Shown: positions 1 to 9,340, counted from the first letter of the stretch. The stretch: 51,976 bases of DNA from Myxococcaceae bacterium (GCA_019694575.1 JAIBBR010000018.1:1-51976), one strand, 5' to 3'. Notes: generated by a model not told the origin, from the sequence alone. Made by a program: numbers and translations.

Positions 1-73
1 CGATCACCGCGATTTGTCGAACTCGGTTGAGGTCTTGGAAAGCTTCGCGAATCACGTTGTTTAGGAGTGGCAC
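1..73 (-). CDS. UbiB/AarF (ABC1) family kinase, N-terminal fragment
   Basis: Only the first codons are in the window; the gene runs leftward off the edge. Two in-frame GTG starts are possible (first base 73 or 55). From the second the translation reads IREAFQDLNRVRQIAVI, which matches the usual start of ABC1/AarF/UbiB atypical kinases, where a (D/G)L.R.RQI.V helix precedes an RHGFG-like segment. The family assists quinone biosynthesis or lipid metabolism. No clear Shine-Dalgarno is visible. It is divergent from the SbcD-like gene. The family call rests on about 18 residues and is an inference. Confidence 0.5.
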   Translation of the reverse strand, partial: MPLLNNVIREAFQDLNRVRQIAVI

Positions 74-396
74 CGTGGCACGAGCGGGCAAAAGGGGCAA
101 AGGTTGGTTGCAGAAGGCCTGCGCTCAGTACCAAGGGTACAGTCGCGCGGCCCAATGACTCAGCTCGCGACGATCTTGTTGGTGTTGTCTGTGATGAACG
201 CGGCTCCGGGAGTGAGGTCGGGCGGTCAATTCCGAGTGCGGTGCTCGTTTTCAAGCCCACGCGAAAGCCATTGCTGGTTTGGGTGAAAGAAGTTTACCGA
301 ATGACGCGGTCATTCGCAGACTTCAGTGGCCAGCACATTGCTATTGCAGCGGTCACAAGCTTCTTTCGAGCTGCCTCTGGTGTACAACGCGTGCCA
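74..396. other. Divergent intergenic region
   Basis: 323 bp between the UbiB-like start and the nuclease operon. The frame of the downstream nuclease is open here back to about position 67, but its translation has no domain character and no ribosome site. The only structure I see is the dyad at 298-316. It probably holds both divergent promoters. Confidence 0.5.
298..316. promoter_or_regulatory. Perfect dyad, candidate operator
   Basis: CGAATGAC - GCG - GTCATTCG: 8-bp arms around a 3-bp centre, about 80 bp upstream of the SbcD/YhaN/MutS operon. The short centre suits a dimeric repressor better than a terminator, and no T-run follows. The regulator is unknown; it does not look like a LexA box that I recognise. 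Confidence 0.45.
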
Positions 397-1662
397 ATGA
401 GGGTGCGCTTTCTTCATGCTGCTGACTTGCATCTCGACAGCCCTTTTCGAGGCCTGCTCGACGTGCACGCTGAATTGCCGGCCGTGCTCGCCGACGCCAC
501 GCTGAAAGCGTTCACCCGCCTCGTCGATTTGGCTCTTACCGAACGTGTCGATTTCGTCGCGCTCTCGGGCGACCTTTACGATCGCGACGATCGCTCGCTC
601 CGCGCCCGGCTGCACCTGCAGCGCGAGACACAACGGCTGCACGACGCAGACATAAGAACTTTCATCGTGCACGGTAACCACGACCCGCTTGCGCATGATC
701 CCGGAGGGCTCCACTTCGCCCCCTCGGTCAAAGTCTTCAGCTCCCAGTGGGAAGAAATATGTGTACCCGCGCGCCAAGGGGGCGTTAGCTACCGCGTGCA
801 GGGCGTCAGCTTTCTCGAAGCCGTCGAGACAAAAAACCTCGCCCGCGCCTTTTCGCGGCAGAGCGACGAGCCCACCATCGGCCTGCTCCATACCAACGTA
901 GGCGGTGACACCACAGGCCACGCCAACTACGCCCCCTGCACTCTCGACGATCTCGGTGCCGCGCAGCTCGACTATTGGGCCTTAGGTCACGTGCACACCC
1001 GCGCTGAATACCGGCTTTCTCCGCGTGGCATGGCGGTGTACCCCGGCAACTTGCAGGGCCGTCACGCCCGTGAGCTCGGGCCACGCGGCGCGGTGCTGGT
1101 GACCATCGACCCTGCTGGGCAGGGGCATCACCACGTCTCTACGCGCTTCGTGCCGCTCGATTGCGTGCGCTGGCATTTCTGCGACGTTTCGTTGCAAGGG
1201 CTCACCACCCTCGACGCCGTCACCGAAACTTGCCTTGCTCACCTTCGCGACCGGGTGAGCGATGACAGCGAAGCGAACCTGGTGCGCGTACGCTGCTCGG
1301 GCCGTACTGCGCTGCATGGGCAATTGCAAGCCGTCGACGCAATCAGCTCGCTGCACGAGAGTTGGCAGCGCGAGCTCTCGGCGCACCGCATTTGGCTCGA
1401 GTCAATCGAAAATGTCACCCGCCCGGAGCTCGATATCGAACGCATTCGCGAGACCGACGGGCTCTTACAAGGGCTCGCGACTTACTGCCTTCATGGTGTG
1501 CCCGCGGCCGAGCTCGACAGTCTGCTAGACGATGAGGTGCTCAAAACGCTCGATGCACGACTCAAATCGGTCGGGCTTTCGAGCCTGCGCGAAACCGCAC
1601 CGGCGACCGCGCAAGACGCGGCCTGGCGGGCCATCGAGCTCGTGGCGCAGGAGGACGCGTAA
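397..1662 (+). CDS. SbcD/YhaO-type DNA repair metallophosphoesterase
   Basis: Calcineurin-like phosphoesterase of the Mre11/SbcD/YhaO group, 421 aa, expected to act as an Mn-dependent nuclease with the SMC-like ATPase encoded next. The metal motifs appear in order: HAADLHLD (residues 7-13), GDLYDRDD, GNHD, LLHTN and GHVH. A C-terminal capping region follows. ATG at 397 starts just before the first motif; GTG at 391 is an alternative. An upstream in-frame extension to 67 is open but unlike a protein. The stop lies 4 bp before the YhaN-type start, so the two are surely co-translated. This is the small YhaO/SbcD form rather than archaeal Mre11. Family call is firm; the exact substrate is not known. 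Confidence 0.88.
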   Translation: MRVRFLHAADLHLDSPFRGLLDVHAELPAVLADATLKAFTRLVDLALTERVDFVALSGDLYDRDDRSLRARLHLQRETQRLHDADIRTFIVHGNHDPLAHDPGGLHFAPSVKVFSSQWEEICVPARQGGVSYRVQGVSFLEAVETKNLARAFSRQSDEPTIGLLHTNVGGDTTGHANYAPCTLDDLGAAQLDYWALGHVHTRAEYRLSPRGMAVYPGNLQGRHARELGPRGAVLVTIDPAGQGHHHVSTRFVPLDCVRWHFCDVSLQGLTTLDAVTETCLAHLRDRVSDDSEANLVRVRCSGRTALHGQLQAVDAISSLHESWQRELSAHRIWLESIENVTRPELDIERIRETDGLLQGLATYCLHGVPAAELDSLLDDEVLKTLDARLKSVGLSSLRETAPATAQDAAWRAIELVAQEDA

Positions 1663-1666
1663 GCAC

Positions 1667-4600
1667 ATGAAGAGCGCTACCACGCGGGGCGTGTTCATTC
1701 GCCAGCTGCACATCGAAGGCTTCGGCCAATTTCACGATCTCGCCCTTACCCTGGGGCCTGGGCTCAACGTGCTTCATGGGCACAACGAAGCGGGCAAGAG
1801 CACGCTGTTCGCCTTCATTCGCGCCGTGCTGTTCGGGTTTAACTCGCGCAAAGCGGGCTTCAACCGTTACGAGCCCAAAACCGGTGGCGTGATGGGCGGC
1901 CGCCTGGTGCTCGCCACTCCCGAAGGCGATCTGCTCATCAGCCGCGTGCAAAAGCGAAAGACCGACGGCGATTTGGTGGTGCGCAACGCCCAAGGCGAAG
2001 AAGTCGCGCCAGCGCGGGTGCTCGAGGCCCTGGGAGGCATGAGCCGAGAGCTCTTCGAAGCCGTGTTCAGCCTCACGCTCGAAGATCTGCGTGATTTCGA
2101 GCGCCTCTCGAAAGAAGACACCCTTTCTAACGCGCTCTTCGTGTCGGGGGTGCCGGGCGCTCGCCGTGTGCCTGGGGCCGTCGAAGCGCTGCTCAATGAC
2201 GCCGACGCGCTCTTTCGCCCCAAAGGCGCCGCCAAGCCGTTCAACCTCGCGCTCGACCGATTGAAAGAGGTGCGTGCCAAGCTCGCTGCTTCTACCGATC
2301 GGCCGCGCGAGTACGCCGCGGCGCGGGCCGCCCAAGAAATGTTGCAAGAGCGGCTGCCCGCTCTGCACGCGAAGCGGCGCGACGCCGAGCTGCAGGTGCG
2401 CCGCTTAGAGACGCTCGCCCAACTGAAGCCCGAGCTCGAGCGTGCCCGCGAGGCCGAATTGGCGCTGGCTGATCTCGGGCCGACGCAGGCGCTGTCTGTT
2501 GAGCGCCTCGAGCACGCGCTCGAAGAAGAGCGCAAGGCCAAGCGTGAAAGTGAACAGCGTGAAGGTGAAGCGCGCCAGTTGGCCGACGCGCGTGCTGCCT
2601 TAGAGAGCACGCTTTGGTCAAACGAAGGTGCTCAGGCGCTGAACGAAGCCCTCTCGGCCGCAAACCGCTTGCAGGAGCTGGGCGAGAAACTGCCTCAGCG
2701 CCAGGCCCGCTGGGAGCTCGAGCAGCAACAGTGGCGCGCTGAGGCCAAAGACACCGGCCTGCAGGTGATGGCGGTGAATACCAGCGCAGTCGCCCGTGCG
2801 CGCCTGGTAGAGCTGAAAGCGCGGCACGAGCAGGGCCAACAGCACCTGCTGCGTGTCGAAGAAACGCGCCGAGAATTGCAAGCACAATGCGACATGGCAC
2901 GGGCCGAATCGGGCGAAGCCGAAGCACAGCTCAAGCTGCTCCCCGAAGTTGACGTCGAGGCGACCGAGGCCTCGCTGGCGGCGCTCCACGCTTTGGCCGA
3001 GGTGACTCCCCAGCTGGCTGATGCTCGGCACCGGCGTGAGGCTTTGCGCGCGGAGCAGTTTCAAGGCGCCGCGGCGGCGAAAGTGTCGGCCGCAGCCCCG
3101 CGTGTTTCTTTCGCTTGGGCGTGGGGGCTGGTGGCGGTGTTGGTTTTGGCCCCGCTGCTGGCTGCTTTGTGGGTGCCGGCGAAGGCGGGCATCATCACCG
3201 CCGCGGCGTTGCCGTTGGCAGGGTGGTTGGCGTGGGAGCTTTTTCGTCGTCGGGCCCCCGTTTCGCAGCCGCCCGCCAGCGTCGACAACACACCTGCCCG
3301 TTTGGCCGAAGTCGAAGCGCTGCTCGCCACACTCGAAACGCGTGCAGGGCAGCTGCGCCGCGCGGGTGGCATGGGCGAAAAAGATACCCCGGAGCAGACC
3401 AAGGCCCGCTTGCTGGCACGCAAGCAACACGGAGCCGACCGTGCGCAGTGGGTGAGGGAGCTTGCCACGCGACGTCAGCGGCGAGAAGGTTTAGAGCAGC
3501 GTCTGTCGCAAGCGGGCCGCGAGTGCGAAGAGAAGCAGCGTGCGTTTTCAGTGTTGGCCCAGGAGCTCGAGACCGCGCTCCTTGAGGCGGGGCTGCCCAA
3601 AACGCTGATGCCCGGGGCGGCGCTCGAATGGGTCGAGCAATGCAGCGCGCTGCAGAAGCGGTCTGCCGCGGCGCAGCTCGAGCGGGCCATACTCGATGAC
3701 GACGCGAGGCGCTGGGGCGACATTTTGAACACCGTGCGCGGTGCGGCGCAGGCCGTGGGGCTCGAGCTGCCCGAACAGGCCGAGCGGTTGTTGGGGGCTG
3801 TCTCTGCACGGGTGAAGACGCATCACGAAAAGTGGTTGGAAGGTCAGCGTTTGGGTGAGCGCCTCGAGGCCTTGAAGGCGCCAGGCCAAGCTGCGGCAGC
3901 GCGTTGGAGCGCGGCGCGTGAAGCGGTTGCCCAATTGCTCGCACAGGGTCACTGCGAGAACGCAGAAGCATTTCGTCTCGCCGCGCAAAAGGCCAAGCAG
4001 GCGGCGGCGCTCAAGACAGACATTCATGCGGTGACGGCGCGCGTCGAGCTCGCCCTGGCGAAAGGCTTGGCCGCCGCTCGGGAGCAACTCGCCGCTGCCG
4101 AGCCGCTGGCTGAAACGCTGAGCGCCGCGAGAGAAATGTTGGCCAAGGTAGAGCGAGAACAAGCTGCCGCTTTGCAAGAGCGCGGCGAGCTGAAGACCAC
4201 GCTGGCCGCGTGGGAAAATGACGGCGAAACACGGGCGCTTCGCTATGAAGAAGGGCAGCTGCTCGCGCAATTGTCGGCGCATGCACAGAAGGTGGCGACG
4301 GCGCGCATGGCGGCTAAGCTGTTGTCGCGGGCGAAAGAAGACTTCGAGCGTCACCACCAACCCCAGTTGCTCACCCGTGCCTCTGACATTTTTTCGCAGC
4401 TCACGGGTGGCCGTTACGTTCGGCTTTTCATCGCGGCGGGTGATGCAACTGCTCTGCGTGCAGTCGACTCACAAGGGCAAGACTGGGCGGCCTTGACGCT
4501 TTCGCGCGGCACACAAGATCAGCTCTTTCTCGCGTTTCGGGTGGCCTTGGCTGAAAGCGTGAGCGCCCGTCAGCATGCACTGCCGATGATGGTCGACGAC

Positions 4601-4795
4601 GTGCTGGTGAACTTCGACGAGGCGCGGGCCCAGGCAGCCGTGCACATGTTTGCGGCGCTTTCAAAGACAAACCAAACAGTCGTTTTCTCGTGCCACGCCC
4701 AAACCCGGCGTTGGCTTGAAGACGCGGGCGCCCACAGCGTCGCGGTGACTTCGCCCCAACAGCTCTGGTCGTTTTCCATCGACGCAAACGGGTAG
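1667..4795 (+). CDS. YhaN-type SMC-like ATPase, membrane-anchored
   Basis: AAA ATPase of the SbcC/Rad50/YhaN class, 1042 aa, partner of the nuclease upstream. Walker A GHNEAGKS lies at 38-45. Long Glu/Ala/Arg-rich coiled coils fill both arms. Near the C terminus are the signature (LSRGTQDQL) and Walker B (MMVDDVLVNFD). In place of the CxxC zinc hook, about residues 480-526 form two hydrophobic segments split by a short polar stretch, followed by FRRR; this is the YhaN feature and suggests that the apex sits in the inner membrane. ATG 1667 has AGGAGG at 1649-1654. MutS follows 18 bp downstream. An upstream in-frame start at 1532 would overlap the nuclease and is unlikely. Confidence 0.85.
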   Translation: MKSATTRGVFIRQLHIEGFGQFHDLALTLGPGLNVLHGHNEAGKSTLFAFIRAVLFGFNSRKAGFNRYEPKTGGVMGGRLVLATPEGDLLISRVQKRKTDGDLVVRNAQGEEVAPARVLEALGGMSRELFEAVFSLTLEDLRDFERLSKEDTLSNALFVSGVPGARRVPGAVEALLNDADALFRPKGAAKPFNLALDRLKEVRAKLAASTDRPREYAAARAAQEMLQERLPALHAKRRDAELQVRRLETLAQLKPELERAREAELALADLGPTQALSVERLEHALEEERKAKRESEQREGEARQLADARAALESTLWSNEGAQALNEALSAANRLQELGEKLPQRQARWELEQQQWRAEAKDTGLQVMAVNTSAVARARLVELKARHEQGQQHLLRVEETRRELQAQCDMARAESGEAEAQLKLLPEVDVEATEASLAALHALAEVTPQLADARHRREALRAEQFQGAAAAKVSAAAPRVSFAWAWGLVAVLVLAPLLAALWVPAKAGIITAAALPLAGWLAWELFRRRAPVSQPPASVDNTPARLAEVEALLATLETRAGQLRRAGGMGEKDTPEQTKARLLARKQHGADRAQWVRELATRRQRREGLEQRLSQAGRECEEKQRAFSVLAQELETALLEAGLPKTLMPGAALEWVEQCSALQKRSAAAQLERAILDDDARRWGDILNTVRGAAQAVGLELPEQAERLLGAVSARVKTHHEKWLEGQRLGERLEALKAPGQAAAARWSAAREAVAQLLAQGHCENAEAFRLAAQKAKQAAALKTDIHAVTARVELALAKGLAAAREQLAAAEPLAETLSAAREMLAKVEREQAAALQERGELKTTLAAWENDGETRALRYEEGQLLAQLSAHAQKVATARMAAKLLSRAKEDFERHHQPQLLTRASDIFSQLTGGRYVRLFIAAGDATALRAVDSQGQDWAALTLSRGTQDQLFLAFRVALAESVSARQHALPMMVDDVLVNFDEARAQAAVHMFAALSKTNQTVVFSCHAQTRRWLEDAGAHSVAVTSPQQLWSFSIDANG

Positions 4796-4813
4796 GGAAA
4801 CCGGCGAAAGACG

Positions 4814-7552
4814 ATGGTAGAGCTGCCCGCACCTGTGGAAATCGCCAATGTCAGTGCCGACGAAGCGCCCGTGGCGGCTGAAGTACCCGCGCCCGCCCTG
4901 ACGCCGATGATGAAGCAGTATCTAGAAATCAAAGCGGCGCACCCCGACTGCATGTTGTTTTTTCGCCTCGGCGATTTCTACGAGATGTTCTTCGACGACG
5001 CGGTGAAGGCGGCCGAGTTGTTGCAAATTACACTCACCGCGCGCTCGAAAGGGGCCGACAAAGTACCGATGGCGGGGGTGCCGTATCACGCCGCGCGGCG
5101 CTACGTGGCCAAGCTGATTGGTTTTGGCCTGAAGGTAGCCATTTGCGAGCAGGTCGAAGAAGCGGGCGGCCCGAACATCGTACGGCGCGAGGTGGTGCGG
5201 GTCGTCACTCCGGGCATGGTGCTCGACGACGCGGTGCTCGAAGCCAGTGAGAACAATTTTTTGTTGGGTTTGCTCCCGGGTGATTCTGAAGAAGCGACGT
5301 GGGGCGCGGCCGTGCTTGACGCCTCTACCGGTGAATTGCTGGCGCTCACCCCCGGCAACTTGGAGCGCTTGGCTGAAGAGGTAGGGCCGTGGAGCCCGAA
5401 AGAGGTGGTGTTGCCCGAAGGCAGCGACCTGCAGCGTGTCGAGGCTTTTTTTTCGGCGCTCGGGCGTCGTTTGCCGACCGCCACGCTCGGGGCTGACGCC
5501 TTCGTGCCGGCGCGGGCCGACGCGTTTTTGCGTAACCACTTCGGCGTCGCTTCACTCGAAGGTTTTGGCCTGGCTGCGGCCGGCCCTTCTGTCGGCGCGG
5601 CCGGGGCGTGTCTGCGGTACCTCAAAGAGACGCAGAAGAACCCCGCCCAGCATGTCGATCGCATCAGCCTGTGGTCGCGGGGTTCGGCGCTGATTATCGA
5701 TGAGGCGTCGCGGGTGAACCTCGAGCTGTTGCGCACGCTCAAAGACGGTGCGCGCCATGGTTCGCTGTTGGGTGCGCTCGATTTCACCGCGACGTCTTTG
5801 GGAGCGCGCAAGCTGTCGCGTTGGCTTTCGGCTCCGCTCGGCGACGTGTCGGCGATTGAAGCCCGCCACGACGCGGTGCAAGAGCTTTTTGAGAAGGGTG
5901 CTTTTCGTTCAGAGCTGCACGACAACTTGAAGGGCATTGCCGACATCGAACGGTTGGCGTCGCGGTTGTCGTTGCGCTCGGGCACGCCGCGTGACTTGAA
6001 GGCGCTGGGTCAGTCACTCGGGCGGTTGCCGGCGTTGGCGAAAGCGTTGGGGAAAACCAAGGCACCTCTGCTGCAGATATTGAGCGGGCCGCTGAGCACC
6101 GAGGGCGTGGTGGCGTTAGGCGAGGCGTTGGAGCGGGCGTTGGTCGACGAGCCTCCGGCGGTGGTGGCTGACGGTGGTTTCATCGCCAAGGGTTTTGACG
6201 CCCAGCTTGATGCGCTGCTGGAAATTTCGACCTCTGGCAAAGACTACTTGGTGAAGCTCGAGACCCGCGAACGTGAACGTACGGGTATTGGGTCGCTCAA
6301 GGTTCGGTACAACCGGGTGTTTGGCTATTACCTCGAGGTGACCAAGCCCAATTTGCACTTGGTGCCCACCGACTATGTGCGCAAGCAAACCATGGTGGGC
6401 GCAGAACGGTTCGCGACGGCGGAGCTGAAAGAATACGAAGAGAAGGTGCTGACGGCCGATGAGAAGCGCATCGCGCTCGAGCAAAAAATTTTCGAGACGT
6501 TGCGCGAGCAAGTGGTGTCGTGCGCGGCGGGGTTGCGCGGCGCGGCCGAGGCCGTGGCCACGCTCGACGCGTTGATGTCATTCGCCGAAGCGTCAGCGCG
6601 GCATGGGTATTCGCGGCCCGACATTGATGAATCGCAGGTGTTAGAGATTGAAGGCGGTCGTCACCCGGTGGTGGAGCGCACGCTGAAGGGTGAGTCATTC
6701 GTTCCCAACGACGTGAAACTCGACCGCGAGGCCCAGCAACTGGTGATTATTACCGGGCCGAACATGGCCGGTAAGAGCACGGTGATGCGACAGACGGCGC
6801 TCACGGTGATCATGGCGCAGGCGGGGTGTTTTGTTCCCGCGAAATATGCGCGGGTGGGGCTGTGCGATCGCGTCTTCACCCGCGTGGGTGCCTCAGACAA
6901 CCTGGCGAAGGGGCAGTCGACCTTCATGGTCGAGATGATTGAGACGTCGAATATTTTGCACCACGCGACACGCAAGAGCTTGGTGGTGCTCGACGAGATT
7001 GGGCGTGGCACCTCGACGTTCGACGGTTTGTCGATCGCCTGGGCGGTGGCCGAGCATCTGCACGATCGCATCGGCGCGCGCACTTTGTTCGCCACGCACT
7101 ACCATGAGCTGACCGACTTGGCCCGCGAGCGGCCGAAGGTGAAGAATTTTTCGGTGGCGGTGAAAGAGCAGGGGGGGCGGGTCACCTTCTTGCGCAAGTT
7201 GATACCCGGGGGAGCGAATCGCTCGTACGGTATCGAGGTGGCCAAATTGGCGGGGCTGCCGATTGAAGTGTTGGGGCGCGCCCGCGAGCTGCTCAAGAAC
7301 TTGGAGGCGCAGGAGCTCGACGCGCAGGGGCACGCCCGTTTGGCGCGAAAAGAGCCGCCGGGACAGAATGAAGTTTCAGCGGTTGATGCGTCGCAGCTTG
7401 GGTTGTTTGGGCCAATGGCGAAGCTGCCCCCCGTTGCGGCGCCCCAGGAGCACCCGCTGATCGACAAGTTACGGTCATTCGAGGTTGATCAGGCCACCCC
7501 GCTCGACGCTTTGAACGCGATCGCCGGGTGGAAGCGCCTGCTGAAGAAGTAG
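4814..7552 (+). CDS. mutS: DNA mismatch repair protein MutS
   Basis: Recognises mismatches and starts repair. 912 aa, a little longer than typical MutS because of about 30 extra Pro/Ala-rich N-terminal residues. The mismatch-contacting Phe-X-Glu is FYE at 55-57 within GDFYEMF. The lever/clamp region carries KVRYNRVFGYYLEVTKPN. The ATPase has Walker A GPNMAGKS at 648-655 and Walker B DEIGRGTSTFDG from 727, then THYHEL. The C terminus ends with the usual short domain (PLIDKLRSFEVD..TPLDALN). It is MutS1, since the mismatch domain is intact and no Smr domain is present. The 18-bp gap suggests it is transcribed with the two repair genes upstream. No MutL is in the window. Confidence 0.97.
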   Translation: MVELPAPVEIANVSADEAPVAAEVPAPALTPMMKQYLEIKAAHPDCMLFFRLGDFYEMFFDDAVKAAELLQITLTARSKGADKVPMAGVPYHAARRYVAKLIGFGLKVAICEQVEEAGGPNIVRREVVRVVTPGMVLDDAVLEASENNFLLGLLPGDSEEATWGAAVLDASTGELLALTPGNLERLAEEVGPWSPKEVVLPEGSDLQRVEAFFSALGRRLPTATLGADAFVPARADAFLRNHFGVASLEGFGLAAAGPSVGAAGACLRYLKETQKNPAQHVDRISLWSRGSALIIDEASRVNLELLRTLKDGARHGSLLGALDFTATSLGARKLSRWLSAPLGDVSAIEARHDAVQELFEKGAFRSELHDNLKGIADIERLASRLSLRSGTPRDLKALGQSLGRLPALAKALGKTKAPLLQILSGPLSTEGVVALGEALERALVDEPPAVVADGGFIAKGFDAQLDALLEISTSGKDYLVKLETRERERTGIGSLKVRYNRVFGYYLEVTKPNLHLVPTDYVRKQTMVGAERFATAELKEYEEKVLTADEKRIALEQKIFETLREQVVSCAAGLRGAAEAVATLDALMSFAEASARHGYSRPDIDESQVLEIEGGRHPVVERTLKGESFVPNDVKLDREAQQLVIITGPNMAGKSTVMRQTALTVIMAQAGCFVPAKYARVGLCDRVFTRVGASDNLAKGQSTFMVEMIETSNILHHATRKSLVVLDEIGRGTSTFDGLSIAWAVAEHLHDRIGARTLFATHYHELTDLARERPKVKNFSVAVKEQGGRVTFLRKLIPGGANRSYGIEVAKLAGLPIEVLGRARELLKNLEAQELDAQGHARLARKEPPGQNEVSAVDASQLGLFGPMAKLPPVAAPQEHPLIDKLRSFEVDQATPLDALNAIAGWKRLLKK

Positions 7553-7602
7553 CAGTCGCCGGTGACAGTTTTTTTGCCACCATGTAGGACGCATGCTCAC
7601 AT

Positions 7603-7635
7603 TGATGGTTCCTGTAGCGGTCCGTTTCACCATCA
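7603..7635. repeat. Hairpin just before the amidase start
   Basis: TGATGGT (7603-7609) and ACCATCA (7629-7635) can pair over a 19-nt loop. The right arm ends 6 bp before the amidase ATG and adjoins its weak ribosome site (AGGTG), so in RNA it could limit translation. It has no T-run and is not a good terminator. Confidence 0.3.
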
Positions 7636-7641
7636 GGTGCC

Positions 7642-9159
7642 ATGAGTCTTCTAGTTCCTCTTTTCGCGTTGACGCTTTTTCAGGCGGCGAAGCCGGTGCC
7701 GGCCGACGAAGCGTACGAGCGTGCGAAGACTGAATACCAAAATCTGCTGAAAGACAGCGGGCGCAACAAGTTGCGGCACCACTGGCTCAATGCGGCGTCG
7801 CGGCTTGAGAAGGTGGCCGAGCGCTACCCGAAGAGCCCGGTGGCCCCCGACGCGCTGACGCAAGCGACCCAGGCTTACAAACGCCTGGCCGCGCTTTCTG
7901 GCAACAAAGAAGACACGGCCTCGGCTGAACGCTGTGCGAGCAAGCTGCGAAGCGGTTGGCCAAAGTACAAGGGCTCGCCAACGGCTGCCGCTCCCAACCC
8001 GGTGGCGAAGCCGGCGGCACCTCCCATTGCCGCAGCCCGCCGGGCGGCCGTGCCAGCCAACGGGCGCGCTCCCGAAACGACGCGCCGCCCGCAGGTCACC
8101 GTGCCTTCGAAGGACAAGGCCGAGAAGGCGAAGGTTGGTGCGAAAGATCTGCGAGAAGCCAAAGAGGCGCTCGAAGACGAGGAGTCTCCCATCGCCGTGG
8201 CGATTCGAGCGGCCATTCAAAAAGGCCAAGCGAAGGTCAACGACGAATCACCTGCCGACGAAAAAGCCGAAGTCGAAGCCGGCGATGATGCTGACCGCGA
8301 CGAGGTCAGCGAAGGCCCCACCGCGTCGGTGATTACCTCGTTGCAAGAAAAGCTGCGCGACGTGCGCGTCGGCCAAGCTGAAGTGCCCTTGGCTGCCAAG
8401 CAACGGCTCAAAGGCGCCGCCACTCGGCACAACGGCTCCGAGCCGTCACTGGTTGAACAGCTCGGGCTCAAATACCGCCGTGTGGTGATCGACGCGGGGC
8501 ACGGAGGCCACGACACCGGTGCGATTGGGCCTAGCGGCGTTCGCGAGAAAGACGTGGCGCTCGCCATTGCGCTGAAGCTGCGCGACCGCCTGGTGACGCT
8601 GGGCCTCGACGTGGTGCTCACCCGCGATGACGATACCTTCGTTCATCTCGAAGAACGCGCCAGCATTGCCAACACCGCCAAGGGTGATCTCTTCATCTCG
8701 GTTCACTGCAACGCCGCACCTCGCCAGGAGTTGCGCGGCATCGAGACCTACACGCTCAACACCTCGTCGAACCGCTATTCCATTCGGCTGGCGGCCCGTG
8801 AGAACGCGGCTTCGCGCCGGGGCGTGAATGACTTGCAATACATTCTCGCCGACCTTGCCACCAAGGCGAACACTGACGATTCTGCGGTGTTGGCTGATCG
8901 CGTGCAGCGGTCAATGGTGCGCACCTTGAAAGCGAAGCACGCGGGAGTGCGCGATCTCGGCACCAAAGAGGCGCTCTTTCATGTGCTCTTGGGCGCGAAG
9001 ATGCCAGCGATTCTGGTTGAGACGTCGTTTCTGTCGAACCCGGCCGAAGAGAAGCTGCTCGCGAGCAAGGCGTACCAAGACGACGCCGCCGGTGCGATTG
9101 CCGAAGCGGTGAAAGACTTTCTCGACGGGCGCGGCACCATGGCGCGGGTTGATCGCTGA
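7642..9159 (+). CDS. N-acetylmuramoyl-L-alanine amidase (Amidase_3), exported
   Basis: Zn-dependent amidase that cuts the peptide from muramic acid in peptidoglycan, used in cell separation and remodelling. 505 aa. A short hydrophobic N terminus (SLLVPLFALTLF) can act as a signal peptide. Residues 20-115 are helical and TPR-like, 120-270 are low-complexity Pro/Ala/Lys/Glu linker, and the catalytic domain starts near 280 with VVIDAGHGGHDTGA. The ligand/catalytic residues appear as HGGHD, the Glu of REKD, SVHCNA and VETSFLSN near the C terminus. The order N-terminal helices, linker, Amidase_3 resembles AmiC-like proteins, though I see no AMIN domain. It is probably a separate transcription unit from mutS. 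Confidence 0.9.
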   Translation: MSLLVPLFALTLFQAAKPVPADEAYERAKTEYQNLLKDSGRNKLRHHWLNAASRLEKVAERYPKSPVAPDALTQATQAYKRLAALSGNKEDTASAERCASKLRSGWPKYKGSPTAAAPNPVAKPAAPPIAAARRAAVPANGRAPETTRRPQVTVPSKDKAEKAKVGAKDLREAKEALEDEESPIAVAIRAAIQKGQAKVNDESPADEKAEVEAGDDADRDEVSEGPTASVITSLQEKLRDVRVGQAEVPLAAKQRLKGAATRHNGSEPSLVEQLGLKYRRVVIDAGHGGHDTGAIGPSGVREKDVALAIALKLRDRLVTLGLDVVLTRDDDTFVHLEERASIANTAKGDLFISVHCNAAPRQELRGIETYTLNTSSNRYSIRLAARENAASRRGVNDLQYILADLATKANTDDSAVLADRVQRSMVRTLKAKHAGVRDLGTKEALFHVLLGAKMPAILVETSFLSNPAEEKLLASKAYQDDAAGAIAEAVKDFLDGRGTMARVDR

Positions 9160-9221
9160 ACCGCACCTGCGTTTCTTGGAAAAGATCATTCCCTCCCCGC
9201 ACACTTTGGGAAAGGGTACTT

Positions 9222-9251
9222 CACAAAAAGAACGTCTGATCTTTTTGTGAC
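9222..9251. repeat. Perfect 10-bp inverted repeat
   Basis: TCACAAAAAG (9222-9231) and CTTTTTGTGA (9242-9251), with a 10-nt spacer, 62 bp after the amidase stop. It could be a weak terminator or a regulator site. The stem is AT-rich and no separate U-tract follows. Confidence 0.45.
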
Positions 9252-9261
9252 GGTGGCCTTC

Positions 9262-9340
9262 CAGGGGTACCCGGCACCCTGGAGCGCAGTTTTCGGTAGA
9301 TCCACGAAAGACTCACCCCACTTCAGAATTCTGTGAAGTG
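9262..9340. repeat. Two further inverted repeats in the same gap
   Basis: CCAGGG (9262-9267) pairs with CCCTGG (9278-9283). CACTTCA (9319-9325) pairs with TGAAGTG (9334-9340) around GAATTCTG. With 9222-9251 this makes three dyads in about 120 bp upstream of the small lipoprotein. The rest of the 276-bp gap has nothing I can name. Confidence 0.35.

Noticed and set aside
67-396. N-terminal extension of the SbcD-like nuclease
   Set aside because: It is open but unlike protein. The family begins at the RFLHAADLHLD strand, so starts at 391-397 fit.
4814-7552. MutS2
   Set aside because: The mismatch-recognition domain with FYE is intact and no Smr domain is present.
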